This document shows positions 10,714-18,305 of a stretch of 64,000 bases of DNA, one piece after another (within the stretch, counting starts at the first letter, position 1; each line of letters starts with the position of its first letter). Position numbers and translations under genes: made by a program. This DNA is from Streptomyces fulvorobeus (GTDB lineage Bacteria; Actinomycetota; Actinomycetes; Streptomycetales; Streptomycetaceae), in contig NZ_BLWC01000001.1 in NCBI RefSeq assembly GCF_013167895.1, forward strand, positions 2,666,001-2,730,000, written 5' to 3'. The notes beneath the pieces are model-generated. The model was not told the DNA's origin. It ran no database searches and worked only from the letters and a program-made list of their open reading frames with translations.

Positions 10714-11969
10714 GAGGCGTCCCTTCGAAAGTCATGGATGTACTGGTCCCAAGTCTCGGCTGCCTTGCTGTGCAGCGCTGCGGAGCGGAGCTTGTCGCCG
10801 AATTCGTTGAGCATTCGAGCCACCCGAGGGTGTGAGCTGCTGGCGCCGCTGGTGATGGTCATGGCGGTCGAGACAGCGGGCTCCAGGTCTCCCTGCCCAA
10901 GCTGGGCATGCGCGAGCCGGGCGGTGGCGATAGCCCGACTTCGCTGCATGTGGGGACGGAGCAGCGCGAGACTCCGGTGAGCGTGTGCTTCGGCCCGTGC
11001 GTAGTCGCCGAGGCCGAGGTGTGCGGTGAGGGCAAGACTTTCGATTTCGGCCTGATCGAAGAAGGCCGTCATCCATGTGGGCCGCTCGATGTCGGGTTCC
11101 GCGCGCCCGTAGGCGGCCTGGGCCTTGTCGATAGATCGCCTCACGGCCATGCGGTCACCGGTCAGGCCGAAGATCGCCGTATGGCGTGCGTGCCCCAGCG
11201 AGGCAAAGAGCGGGTCGCGTCTGGTGATGGGGAGGTTGCGTGCCACGTCATTGGCGGCCAGGGCGTCGATGGGACGGCCGAGGTGCCGATAGAGGCTGCC
11301 GGCATGGGACCAGATGCGGAATTGGATGGCAGGATCCCCGGACATCGCGGCGAGGCTGGACGCGCGGCCGAGATAGCGCTGCGCCTCATTGAACCGGCGG
11401 CCGTCGATCGCTGCCCATAGGGCGCTTGAGGTGAACGACGCGGCGCACATGTAGATGCTGCTCCGCACTCTTTGGCTGGTGGCTCCCCGCTGGAGTAACG
11501 ACAGCGCTTCGCCTGCCAGGGCAGAGGCTTGGGTCTCGATGCTCACGCGCCCGCCGTACTGATGGTCCTGGGCGACGATCGCAGCAAACTTTGCCTCAAG
11601 GCGGGCCACGTCGCTGTGGCTAACGCGCTTGGGGGAGGCGAGGGCTGGTGCGGCAACGGCTGCCGTGGTGCCTGCGGCCGAAGTGATGAAGGTGCGACGC
11701 CGCACGGGGTCCTCCTGCGGAGCTGCGGTGCGTGGTGGGCTGAACCCTGAGTCCTCAGTCGGGCACCCGAAAACCCTCTCAAGCGCGGCACAGTTGCGTC
11801 CGATAGGCCGCTTGGTCATGCCCCCCAGCAGGTTGCGGACGGTGCGCGCCGAGACATCCCCCGGTTTCCCGGTGATCTCCTGGAGGGCCTGGTTCATCCG
11901 ACGTGCCAACTCTTCCTGCGTGAGACCAAGTTCCTCCATCCGGCGTCTCAGGATGGCGTTCGCTCCCAT
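10710..11969 (-). CDS. XRE-family regulator with TPR-like C-terminal region
   Basis: The protein starts at ATG 11969 and has 419 residues. Residues about 1–60 form a helix-turn-helix (LRRRMEELGLTQEELARRMN, then VSARTVRNLLGG). A linker RRRTFITSAAG with an Ala-rich hydrophobic stretch follows. The remaining 300 residues are helical repeats of TPR type. This architecture is common in Streptomyces regulators. It is divergent from the RiPP genes that begin at 12223, with 253 bp between them, so it is a plausible local regulator. A further 38 residues of open frame upstream are not used because they lack coding character. Confidence 0.8.
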   Translation of the reverse strand: MGANAILRRRMEELGLTQEELARRMNQALQEITGKPGDVSARTVRNLLGGMTKRPIGRNCAALERVFGCPTEDSGFSPPRTAAPQEDPVRRRTFITSAAGTTAAVAAPALASPKRVSHSDVARLEAKFAAIVAQDHQYGGRVSIETQASALAGEALSLLQRGATSQRVRSSIYMCAASFTSSALWAAIDGRRFNEAQRYLGRASSLAAMSGDPAIQFRIWSHAGSLYRHLGRPIDALAANDVARNLPITRRDPLFASLGHARHTAIFGLTGDRMAVRRSIDKAQAAYGRAEPDIERPTWMTAFFDQAEIESLALTAHLGLGDYARAEAHAHRSLALLRPHMQRSRAIATARLAHAQLGQGDLEPAVSTAMTITSGASSSHPRVARMLNEFGDKLRSAALHSKAAETWDQYIHDFRRDAS

Positions 11970-12222
11970 GAACCGAACGTAGCCGCGCCAGTACATCCCG
12001 CACCAGAGCGGGAGTAATGCGAACGCAAAGTTTTCCGGTCGGTGCCGCCTGAACGGAACGCACTCCTTCCTGTTTCTCAGCATCCCTCGGTCGTTGACTG
12101 GTCCGAGTCACCAGGCAGACCTGCCCTCCCACGGCACTCCAGCCCGGCGACAAGGAGAGAGCAACCGACCCCGCCCCCGAGGGGTCGGCTGCTCCACCAT
12201 CCCCGGAGGGAAGACCTCGACC

Positions 12223-12639
12223 ATGATCGCGACAAGGCCCGACGCCACCGGTTCCCCTGGCTACAGCGAGACGCTGCCGTGTGAGGCGGAATCCGCGAGC
12301 CAAGCTCGACTGCTGGTCAGCGCCGCCCTGCACACGTGGCAACTCAGCCACCTGATCGATGACGGGCAGCTCATCGTTTCCGAGCTGGTAGCCAACGCTG
12401 TGCAGCACAGTCACTGCCACAGCGTGCGCGTCAGCGTGGAACGCCCCACAGGGGGCCGAGTCCGGGTGGCCGTATCCGACAAGTCTCGGACCAAGCCTGT
12501 TGCCGCAACGCCGAACGTGGACGAGGAAGCCGGTCGTGGCCTGCTCCTCGTGGGCAGCGTGGCGGACGACTGGGGCGTCGACTACCGCGCCTGGGGCAAA
12601 GTCGTCTGGGCCGGTCTCCGCACCGAGGGGAGCGCTTGA
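12223..12639 (+). CDS. RsbW/SpoIIAB-like ATP-binding protein
   Basis: The 138-residue protein is a single GHKL-type ATPase domain, with the N box LIVSELVANAVQHS and the G1-like segment DEEAGRGLLLVGSVADDWG. Such small anti-sigma-like kinases are very common in Streptomyces and often sit beside RiPP and signalling genes. The start is ATG 12223, about 12 bases after CCGGAGGG. Its stop overlaps the following ATG (TGATG), which ties it to the next small genes. The partner sigma factor or antagonist is not visible nearby. Confidence 0.8.
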   Translation: MIATRPDATGSPGYSETLPCEAESASQARLLVSAALHTWQLSHLIDDGQLIVSELVANAVQHSHCHSVRVSVERPTGGRVRVAVSDKSRTKPVAATPNVDEEAGRGLLLVGSVADDWGVDYRAWGKVVWAGLRTEGSA

Positions 12640-13028
12640 TGGCCAGGCACGCTAAGCGGCGGGTGTCCTTCTCCATCGTTCTCCGCGGCCTCGCGCTTCG
12701 CGGGTCCGTCGACCGCCGAGAGACCGGCTCCGCATGGGGGCACGCCCTTCCCGAGCGCGGATTCGCCGTGTCGGAGGAGGTGCCGCCGGACACGGACCTC
12801 CTCCTGCGGTTTCTCGACGCGATGCGGCGCCAGCAGGTCCAGGACCGGGGCAGGGAGCCGGCGCCCATCACGGCCGAGGCCATCCAACAGACGGCGGACT
12901 ACGTGCTCAGCAGCCAGCTGGACAAGGCTGAGGATGGCGAGCTCAACGACCGTACTCACGCTTCAGGGCTACCTCTCCGCCCTCACACAGGAGGCGGAAG
13001 CGCAGTTGGACACGGGCCGCGCCACTGA
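12639..13028 (+). CDS. hypothetical protein in the RiPP operon
   Basis: A 129-residue frame starts at ATG 12639, coupled to the ATPase stop. The first 95 or so residues have good codon use, with a helical segment (DTDLLLRFLDAMRRQQ and ITAEAIQQTADYVLSSQL). After about base 12934 the third-position G/C drops and another frame looks better. The end of this gene may therefore be overwritten by a frameshift or by an overlapping gene. I do not recognise a family. Confidence 0.45.
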   Translation: MARHAKRRVSFSIVLRGLALRGSVDRRETGSAWGHALPERGFAVSEEVPPDTDLLLRFLDAMRRQQVQDRGREPAPITAEAIQQTADYVLSSQLDKAEDGELNDRTHASGLPLRPHTGGGSAVGHGPRH

Positions 13029-13227
13029 CCCTCGGCGTGTTCCTGCCGAAGTAGCGATGACTTCCGCCATCGGAGGGGATTTCCCGGGGCGCCGGTACCC
13101 ATCACGGCCGTCAGCCCAACCGATGGCGGATGCCCGCTCCGTAGTGACGGACGGACGGGCCACCCCGAGCCCAGCCGGGCACGGGAACGACGAGAAAAGG
13201 AGGTCACGCGATGCCCGCGATCACTGA
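12934..13227 (+). CDS. possible small overlapping gene
   Basis: A 97-residue frame starts at ATG 12934, three bases after a GAGG-like element. Its first 35 residues (STTVLTLQGYLSALTQEAEA) have better codon use than the overlapping frame. The second half looks poorly coding and runs 17 bases past the next start. It may be a separate short protein or the shifted continuation of the gene at 12639. Confidence 0.3.
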   Translation: MASSTTVLTLQGYLSALTQEAEAQLDTGRATDPRRVPAEVAMTSAIGGDFPGRRYPSRPSAQPMADARSVVTDGRATPSPAGHGNDEKRRSRDARDH

Positions 13228-13378
13228 GACGACCGAGACGGAAAGGCCCGACGTCGTCGAGAGCGCCATCGAGATCGTCGAGGAGCCGGGTGAAAACGGC
13301 GCCGCCGGCGACAAGGCCGACCAAGGCGACGGAGACACCGCCGAGCCGCTCGGCGCGTACGCGGTGCTCCTCGCGTAA
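13211..13378 (+). CDS. 55-residue acidic peptide, possible second RiPP precursor or accessory peptide
   Basis: The ATG at 13211 is preceded six bases upstream by an ideal Shine-Dalgarno, AAGGAGGT, the best in the region. The 55-residue product is strongly acidic, with a Thr/Glu-rich start (ITETTETE), a Gly/Asp-rich centre (GDKADQGDGDT) and an uncharged tail LGAYAVLLA. It ends 56 bases before the graspetide precursor and in the same direction. It has no homologue I can name. Size, ribosome site and position suggest a peptide that is made at high level, either as a second substrate of the ATP-grasp enzyme or as a helper. Confidence 0.6.
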   Translation: MPAITETTETERPDVVESAIEIVEEPGENGAAGDKADQGDGDTAEPLGAYAVLLA

Positions 13379-13434
13379 CCGCACCGACAGCGCCAACCCC
13401 ATCAGTCCACTCGAACCAACTCTGAGGAGCTTTC

Positions 13435-13693
13435 GTGACCACTTCCGCTGAGCAGCTCATCCCCGCCCGTCCTTGGGGTGTCGGCCGACTCGCCGTACCC
13501 GACCACCGTTCGCCGCCCGCACGCCACGGTCACCATCGACCCCGGCACGCAGACCGGTGTGTACCGCGACCGTCTCGGCCAGGTGGTCGAGATGGGCAAG
13601 CACGGCACCAGCTCGGGCACCGAGACCTCCACGACCACGAACTCCGACTCCGCGCCCGACCAAGGCCACGACCAGGACAGCCAGCAGGACTGA
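13435..13693 (+). CDS. graspetide (ATP-grasp-modified RiPP) precursor, frame disturbed near 13492
   Basis: The start is GTG 13435 with GAGGAG seven bases upstream. The leader contains RPWGVGRLA, then the reading moves at 13492–13495 to a frame giving PYPTTVRRPH, IDPGTQTGVYRD and the hallmark EMGKHGTSSGTET. Two missing C residues (or one extra base) explain the change and give 86 residues. PWG, an RLAPYPTT-type leader, a TQT-Y-D segment and KHGT are features of the TgmA-type precursor family. The C-terminal core has a Thr/Ser cluster (TETSTTTNSDS) followed by an Asp-rich tail, which suits side-chain ester formation. The stop overlaps the ligase start as TGATG. Confidence 0.75.
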
Positions 13694-14658
13694 TGAACGC
13701 GACCGAGAAGAGGCCGGTTCTGGTGGTCACCGAGGCGGACGACATCACCGCCGACATGGTGATCACCGAACTCAACCGGCGAAGTGTGCCGGTGGTCAGG
13801 TTCAATCCCGCCGACATCGGCGGGAACCTGACGGTATCGGCTCGGTTCGGCACCTGCCCGGCCCCTGTGGCCGGGCAGGTCCGTACCCTGTCGAGAACCA
13901 CCGACCTGGCGCAATTACGGGCGGTGTACTGGCGCCGCCCCGTCTGGCCCACCTTCCAGCAACTAGGCGACAACGATGCGCGGTTCGCGGCTGCGCAGGT
14001 CCGCTACGGGCTCGGAGGAACGCTGTTCGCCCTCGACGGTCCGCTGTGGGTCAACCATCCACTCCGCAACGCAGCCGCCGACTACAAGCCCGCTCAGCTC
14101 GCCCTCGCCCAGCGCCTCGGTCTTACGGTCCCGCCGACGCTCGTGACCAACGATCCGGTCGAGGCACGCGCGTTCATCACGGCCCACGGGCAGGTGATCT
14201 ACAAGACGCTGCGGTGGACCCCGTACGAGCGAGACGGAGTTCCGGTGACCGGGTGGGCGGAGCCGGTCACGGCTGCCGAGATCGATGACAGCGTGCGTGT
14301 GACGCCGCACCTGTTCCAGGCCCGCGTGGACAAAGTCGCCGACGTGCGGGTGCTGGTGGTCGGTCGGCAAGTGTTCGCCGTACGGATCGACTCCGGCCTG
14401 CTGGACTGGCGTAAGGACTACTCCGCCCTCTCCTACACCGTGGTAGATCTGCCCGACCACGTGGACAAGGCCCTCCTTGCCTACCTGGACCACTTCGGGC
14501 TGGTGTCCGGGAGCTTTGACCTCGCCGTGGACCGGGCGGGTGACTACTGGTGGCTGGAGCTGAATCCGAACGGCCAATGGGGGTGGCTGGAGGAGCACAC
14601 CGGACTGAAGATGTCCGCCGCATTCGCTGACCTGCTGACACGAGGAGACTTCCCATGA
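13693..14658 (+). CDS. ATP-grasp peptide maturase (graspetide ligase)
   Basis: The 321-residue protein is an ATP-grasp ligase of the TgmB/MvdC-D type that links acidic side chains of a precursor to Thr, Ser or Lys side chains. Visible parts are the preATP-grasp domain (VLVVTEADDITADMVITELN), YWRRP, the lid lysine region GQVIYKTLRW, and the Mg-binding end YWWLELNPNGQWGWLEEHTGL. It is coupled to the precursor upstream (TGATG) and overlaps the methyltransferase by ATGA. The family call is firm from the LELNPNGQW motif and the context. Confidence 0.88.
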   Translation: MNATEKRPVLVVTEADDITADMVITELNRRSVPVVRFNPADIGGNLTVSARFGTCPAPVAGQVRTLSRTTDLAQLRAVYWRRPVWPTFQQLGDNDARFAAAQVRYGLGGTLFALDGPLWVNHPLRNAAADYKPAQLALAQRLGLTVPPTLVTNDPVEARAFITAHGQVIYKTLRWTPYERDGVPVTGWAEPVTAAEIDDSVRVTPHLFQARVDKVADVRVLVVGRQVFAVRIDSGLLDWRKDYSALSYTVVDLPDHVDKALLAYLDHFGLVSGSFDLAVDRAGDYWWLELNPNGQWGWLEEHTGLKMSAAFADLLTRGDFP

Positions 14659-15824
14659 CCGATACCGCGCCCGAGCGGCGAGCTCTTGCCGACCGGCTGG
14701 AGAAGGCCGGCGTCCTCAAGACACCCCAGTGGCGAGCCGCGGTGGAGGCTGTACCCCGCGAGCTCTTCCTGCACCCCGGAGTCTTCCTGACCGTGGACGG
14801 CGGCCGATGGCGGCCGGTCACCGCTGTAGGAGCCGGCCCGGCGGAGTGGGCACAGATCGCCTACAGCGACCAGTCCCTGACCACCCAGCTCGACGGATAC
14901 CTGACCGCAGACCGGACCACTGATCTCGTCGCGGGCTCGCCCACCTCTTCCTCCACCACTCCGGTCACCGTCGTCGACATGATCGAGCACCTCGACGTGG
15001 AGGACGGGCACCGCGTCCTGGAGATCGGCACAGGTACGGGCTACTCCTGCGCGCTGATGTGCCACCGCCTCGGCGAGGACAACGTCACGACCGTCGAGGT
15101 GGATCCGGCGGTGGCGGCCCGTGCAGATGCCGCGCTGGAAACGGCCGGGTTCTCGACGTGGACGGTGACCGGGGACGGACTGCTCGGACACCCGCGCCGC
15201 GCTCCGTATGACCGAGTGATCTCCACCTGCGCCGTCCGCCGTATCCCCTACACCTGGATCAGGCAGACCAGGCCCGGCGGGACCATCCTGGCCACCGTCG
15301 GCGGCGCGTGGTCCTACGGCACCGGCCTCGCGAAGGTCACCGTCGGCATGGACGGCACCGCCGAGGGCCGGATCATCGGCCGTTCCTCGTTCATGCAGGC
15401 ACGCTCCCAGGCCGTGATGCCGGTGACCGGCGACCTGTCAGCCCGCACCGCCTACGCCGACAGTGTCCGGGAGGCGAAGGTGGCGCCCTCCATACTGGAG
15501 GAGTGGATGCCCGCCTTCCTCGCCCAGCTCGCTGCCCCCGGCGCACAGTTCGTCCGCGCAACGACGAGCGACGGCGCCCAGCTCCTGTACGTCTTCGATC
15601 CCGAGCGCGAGTGCTTCGCCGAGTTCACCTCTGACGGCGACAATTGGACCGTCCGGCAGGGTGGCCCCGTGGCCCTGTGGGACGACATCGAGCAAGCGCT
15701 CACCGCCTGGCAGGACGCGGGAAGCCCCGACATCACCGCCGTACAGCTCCACATCACCGCCAAAGCCCACACGTACTGGATGGGCGACACCCCAGCACTG
15801 CGCTGGCAGCACCCCCTCGCCTGA
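14655..15824 (+). CDS. PIMT-like methyltransferase of the graspetide locus
   Basis: The 389-residue SAM-dependent enzyme belongs to the protein L-isoaspartyl methyltransferase family. Its motif I is VLEIGTGTGYSCALM (about residues 122–136), preceded by the typical QTVxx-like region (YSDQSLTTQL), and it has a C-terminal extension of about 180 residues beyond the usual PIMT fold. In studied graspetide and lasso systems, such enzymes methylate an Asp of the modified peptide, which then cyclises to an aspartimide. The gene overlaps the ligase by four bases. The same activity is inferred here; the target Asp cannot be fixed from sequence. Confidence 0.85.
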   Translation: MTDTAPERRALADRLEKAGVLKTPQWRAAVEAVPRELFLHPGVFLTVDGGRWRPVTAVGAGPAEWAQIAYSDQSLTTQLDGYLTADRTTDLVAGSPTSSSTTPVTVVDMIEHLDVEDGHRVLEIGTGTGYSCALMCHRLGEDNVTTVEVDPAVAARADAALETAGFSTWTVTGDGLLGHPRRAPYDRVISTCAVRRIPYTWIRQTRPGGTILATVGGAWSYGTGLAKVTVGMDGTAEGRIIGRSSFMQARSQAVMPVTGDLSARTAYADSVREAKVAPSILEEWMPAFLAQLAAPGAQFVRATTSDGAQLLYVFDPERECFAEFTSDGDNWTVRQGGPVALWDDIEQALTAWQDAGSPDITAVQLHITAKAHTYWMGDTPALRWQHPLA

Positions 15825-15889
15825 CCATCGGCGCCGACGAGGGCCGCTGCCCTCCTGAGAGAGCAACCGCCGAGCCATAGGTAAGCGTG

Positions 15890-16267
15890 ATGGACGACGA
15901 GCCGCTGTCCGACTGGGCGGAGCGCCGTGACGCGAAGATCGGCCGACTGCGCACCACGCCGGTCATCAGCAGCGACGGCCCGAAAGGCTCCCACCACGCT
16001 CGGCGCTTCGCGCCTGAGGCTGCCGCCCAGCGGCGGTCGTGCACTCCCGGCGGTTTGCGGATTCTCCGTTGCGCCGAGCGCTACGCGGCGTCCGCGATCG
16101 TGGCGCGCCCGGCCGTTGCACCCGGCCGTTGCACCCGACCGTTGCACGCCGCCGCCGAACGCAACCGTCAGAGGTCCGCCCCCGCGTCCCCCTCCAGGCG
16201 GCGCAGGCGCTCCGCGTCGCAGGTTCGGGGGCAGGTGATGCACGCGTCCGTGCCGCTGATCGTGTAA
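15890..16267 (+). CDS. doubtful hypothetical gene, possibly a remnant
   Basis: The first 45 codons (DEPLSDWAERRDAKIGRLR) show the strong G/C third-position bias of real genes, but the rest is Arg/Ala-rich, includes a 12-bp tandem repeat and overlaps the end of the reductase gene on the other strand. It may be the 5' remnant of a lost gene. No family is recognised. Confidence 0.25.
   Translation: MDDEPLSDWAERRDAKIGRLRTTPVISSDGPKGSHHARRFAPEAAAQRRSCTPGGLRILRCAERYAASAIVARPAVAPGRCTRPLHAAAERNRQRSAPASPSRRRRRSASQVRGQVMHASVPLIV
16111..16147. repeat. 12-bp tandem repeat, three copies
   Basis: Three head-to-tail copies of GGCCGTTGCACC (with one G/A change) lie 21 bases beyond the end of the FhuF-like gene. 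No function is evident. Confidence 0.7.
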
Positions 16268-17037
16268 TAGAGGCAGCAGCCCAGCCGGGTGCGGGTCGGA
16301 TGGCGGGTGCCGTCGCTCGTGGTGAGGTGGCGGAAGGACGCGCCGGCCGGGTACGGGGCGAGGGGGGTGGGCAGCAGTGCCTCCGTGGCGCGGAGTGCCT
16401 CCTCCTCCTGGCCGAGCACGCGGCCCAGGTACCAGATCGCGGAGACGAGGTCGTCGCCGGCCATGCCCCACAGCGCCCTGGGGCCGCGGCGGACGCGGGG
16501 GGCGATCGCGGTCAGCAGAGGGCCCACGTGGTCGGCGACCGCTGTGCGGAGTTCGGTGCGCAGGCTTTCCTCGTCCGGCACGACCCGGGCGCCCGGGGTG
16601 TTCGCGGCCGGGTCGTCGGGGAGGCAGGCGAACGCCCCGGGGGTGATGTGCAACACGGCCTCGGCCAGGTCGACTCGTACGTCCCGCGGTCGCACCAGGG
16701 GCACGCGGCGGTCCAGGTGCCAGGCGCCGCCCATCAGCAGGCCGACCGACCAGAGGTAGTCGTGCAGGGCGCGGGACGCGGCCACGTGGGGGCGGGGGTC
16801 GTGGGCGTGGCGGGTGCGGATGCGGGCCGCCTCCGCCTCGACGAAGGCGGTGAGGTGTTCCGGGTCGCTCACCAACTGGGCCGTGGTGGGCGCCTGGTGG
16901 GGCGGCGTGCCGGCGAGTGGGGCGAGTGAGGCGCGCAGCGTCCCGCAGTGGGTCAGGAGGCGCTGGTAGGTCGCGGCGAGCGGGGGCGTACTCCGCGCGG
17001 TGGGGCCGGTCGGTGGGGCGGCCGGGGCCACGGACAT
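16168..17037 (-). CDS. FhuF-like [2Fe-2S] ferric-siderophore reductase
   Basis: The 289-residue protein ends with the FhuF cysteine pattern CC-x10-C-x2-C (GCCLYYTISGTDACITC), which binds a [2Fe-2S] cluster. Proteins of this type reduce ferric siderophores in the cytoplasm to release iron. The start is ATG 17037, seven bases after AAGGAG; a longer frame upstream has no ribosome site. An iron box at 17142–17158 lies about 105 bases upstream. The gene diverges from the siderophore import and synthesis operon, so both are expected to be switched on under iron limitation. Confidence 0.85.
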   Translation of the reverse strand: MSVAPAAPPTGPTARSTPPLAATYQRLLTHCGTLRASLAPLAGTPPHQAPTTAQLVSDPEHLTAFVEAEAARIRTRHAHDPRPHVAASRALHDYLWSVGLLMGGAWHLDRRVPLVRPRDVRVDLAEAVLHITPGAFACLPDDPAANTPGARVVPDEESLRTELRTAVADHVGPLLTAIAPRVRRGPRALWGMAGDDLVSAIWYLGRVLGQEEEALRATEALLPTPLAPYPAGASFRHLTTSDGTRHPTRTRLGCCLYYTISGTDACITCPRTCDAERLRRLEGDAGADL

Positions 17038-17141
17038 CGGGACTCCTTGACGACAGCACATCGCGGCACGTGGGGCACCACGAGGGCGGGCGGGCCTGCG
17101 GGCAATGCGCTCTGTGCGGACGGGAGTAGACGATAGATCAG

Positions 17142-17158
17142 AAGGTAAGCCTCACCTT
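17142..17158 (-). promoter_or_regulatory. iron box upstream of the FhuF-like gene
   Basis: AAGGTAAGCCTCACCTT is a 17-bp near-palindrome matching the IdeR/DmdR consensus (TWAGGTTAGSCTAACCTWA) at most positions. It lies in the divergent intergenic region. Confidence 0.7.
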
Positions 17159-17249
17159 AGCTGCCATTCCACCGCTTGCGCACCTGCCCCGCCACTCCCG
17201 CGACCCACCCGCCGCCGCAGGACGTGACCAAGTCGAACCCCACGAGCGA

Positions 17250-17280
17250 TTGACAGGATTAGGATTGCCTAACCTAAAAT
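17250..17280 (+). promoter_or_regulatory. promoter of the siderophore operon
   Basis: TTGACA (17250–17255) and TAAAAT (17275–17280), 19 bp apart, enclose the iron box. The GTG start of the first permease follows nine bases after the -10 element, so the transcript may be leaderless or nearly so; no Shine-Dalgarno is present. Confidence 0.55.
17259..17277 (+). promoter_or_regulatory. iron box of the siderophore operon
   Basis: TTAGGATTGCCTAACCTAA matches the iron-box palindrome with two mismatches in the left arm. It sits between the -35 and -10 elements, an ideal position for repression by an iron-loaded DmdR/IdeR protein. Confidence 0.85.
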
Positions 17281-17288
17281 CTCCTCAC

Positions 17289-18305
17289 GTGTCCAGGAAA
17301 GAGCAGGTCGCCCTTTCGGGCCCGTCGTTACTGCCGCTTACCCTCCTCCTCGCCGGGGCAGGGGCGTTGGCCGTCTGTGTCGCGCTGAGCCTCGCCGTGG
17401 GATCGCGCTCGATACCGCTGCCCACCGTGCTGGACGCGCTCTTCGACGACGGCCGTGGTCGCGACGCCATCGTGGTGACCGGGCTCCGGCTCCCCCGTAC
17501 CGTCATCGCCGTCGTGGTCGGGGCCGCGCTCGGCGTGGCCGGGGCCGTGGCGCAGGGCATCACCCGTAATCCGCTCGCCTCGCCGACCACCCTCGGCATC
17601 AACGCGGGCGCGGGTTTCGCCGTGGTCGTCGCGATCTACGCGCTGCACCTCACCAGGCCCGTCGAGTACGTGTGGTTCGCCTTCGCCGGGGCGGCCGCCG
17701 CCGGGCTCCTCGCGCAGGCCCTCGCCCGCCGGTCGGGTGACATCGACCCCGTACGGCTGGCGCTCGGCGGCGTGGTGATCCAGATGGTGCTGCTCTCCTG
17801 GACGCAGGCCGTGATGCTGGCCAGCTCGCGCACGCTCGACGAGGCGCGGTTCTGGCTGGCCGGTTCGCTGTCCGGGCGCACCCTCGACGTGCTGTGGCCG
17901 GTCCTGCCGACGCTCGTGATCGGGCTGGTCCTCGCCCTGGCCATCACCCCGGCCCTCAACACGCTCGCGCTGGGCGACGACTCGGCCCAGGCGCTTGGCG
18001 TGCCGGTGGGCCGCATACGGGTGGCCGGCGGGATCGCGGTCGTGCTGCTCGCCGGTTCCGCGGTCGCGGTGGCCGGGCCCGTCGCCTTCATCGGGCTCGC
18101 CGCACCCCACCTCGTACGGCTGGCCGTCGGCTCCGACCACCGGCTCCTGGTGCCGGGCTGCCTGATCGCGGGGCCGCTGCTGCTGCTCGCCGCCGATGTG
18201 CTGGGGCGGGTCGTCGTACGCCCGTCCGAGCTGGAGGTCGGCATCGTCAGCGCCTTCCTCGGGGCGCCGCTCCTCGCGGTGCTGGCCCGGAAGGTGGCCC
18301 GATGA
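17289..18305 (+). CDS. FecCD-family siderophore ABC permease 1
   Basis: This is an integral membrane permease of a ferric-siderophore importer, about 338 residues from GTG 17289. Typical FecCD features are visible: LRLPRTVIAVVVGAALGVAGAVAQGITRNPLASP, GGVVIQ, LALGDDSAQALGVPVGRIR and GPVAFIGLAAPHLVR, with about nine or ten membrane segments. A longer reading from 17250 would run into the promoter and is rejected. The stop overlaps the next start (ATGA). It forms a heteromeric channel with the next permease. Confidence 0.9.
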   Translation: MSRKEQVALSGPSLLPLTLLLAGAGALAVCVALSLAVGSRSIPLPTVLDALFDDGRGRDAIVVTGLRLPRTVIAVVVGAALGVAGAVAQGITRNPLASPTTLGINAGAGFAVVVAIYALHLTRPVEYVWFAFAGAAAAGLLAQALARRSGDIDPVRLALGGVVIQMVLLSWTQAVMLASSRTLDEARFWLAGSLSGRTLDVLWPVLPTLVIGLVLALAITPALNTLALGDDSAQALGVPVGRIRVAGGIAVVLLAGSAVAVAGPVAFIGLAAPHLVRLAVGSDHRLLVPGCLIAGPLLLLAADVLGRVVVRPSELEVGIVSAFLGAPLLAVLARKVAR

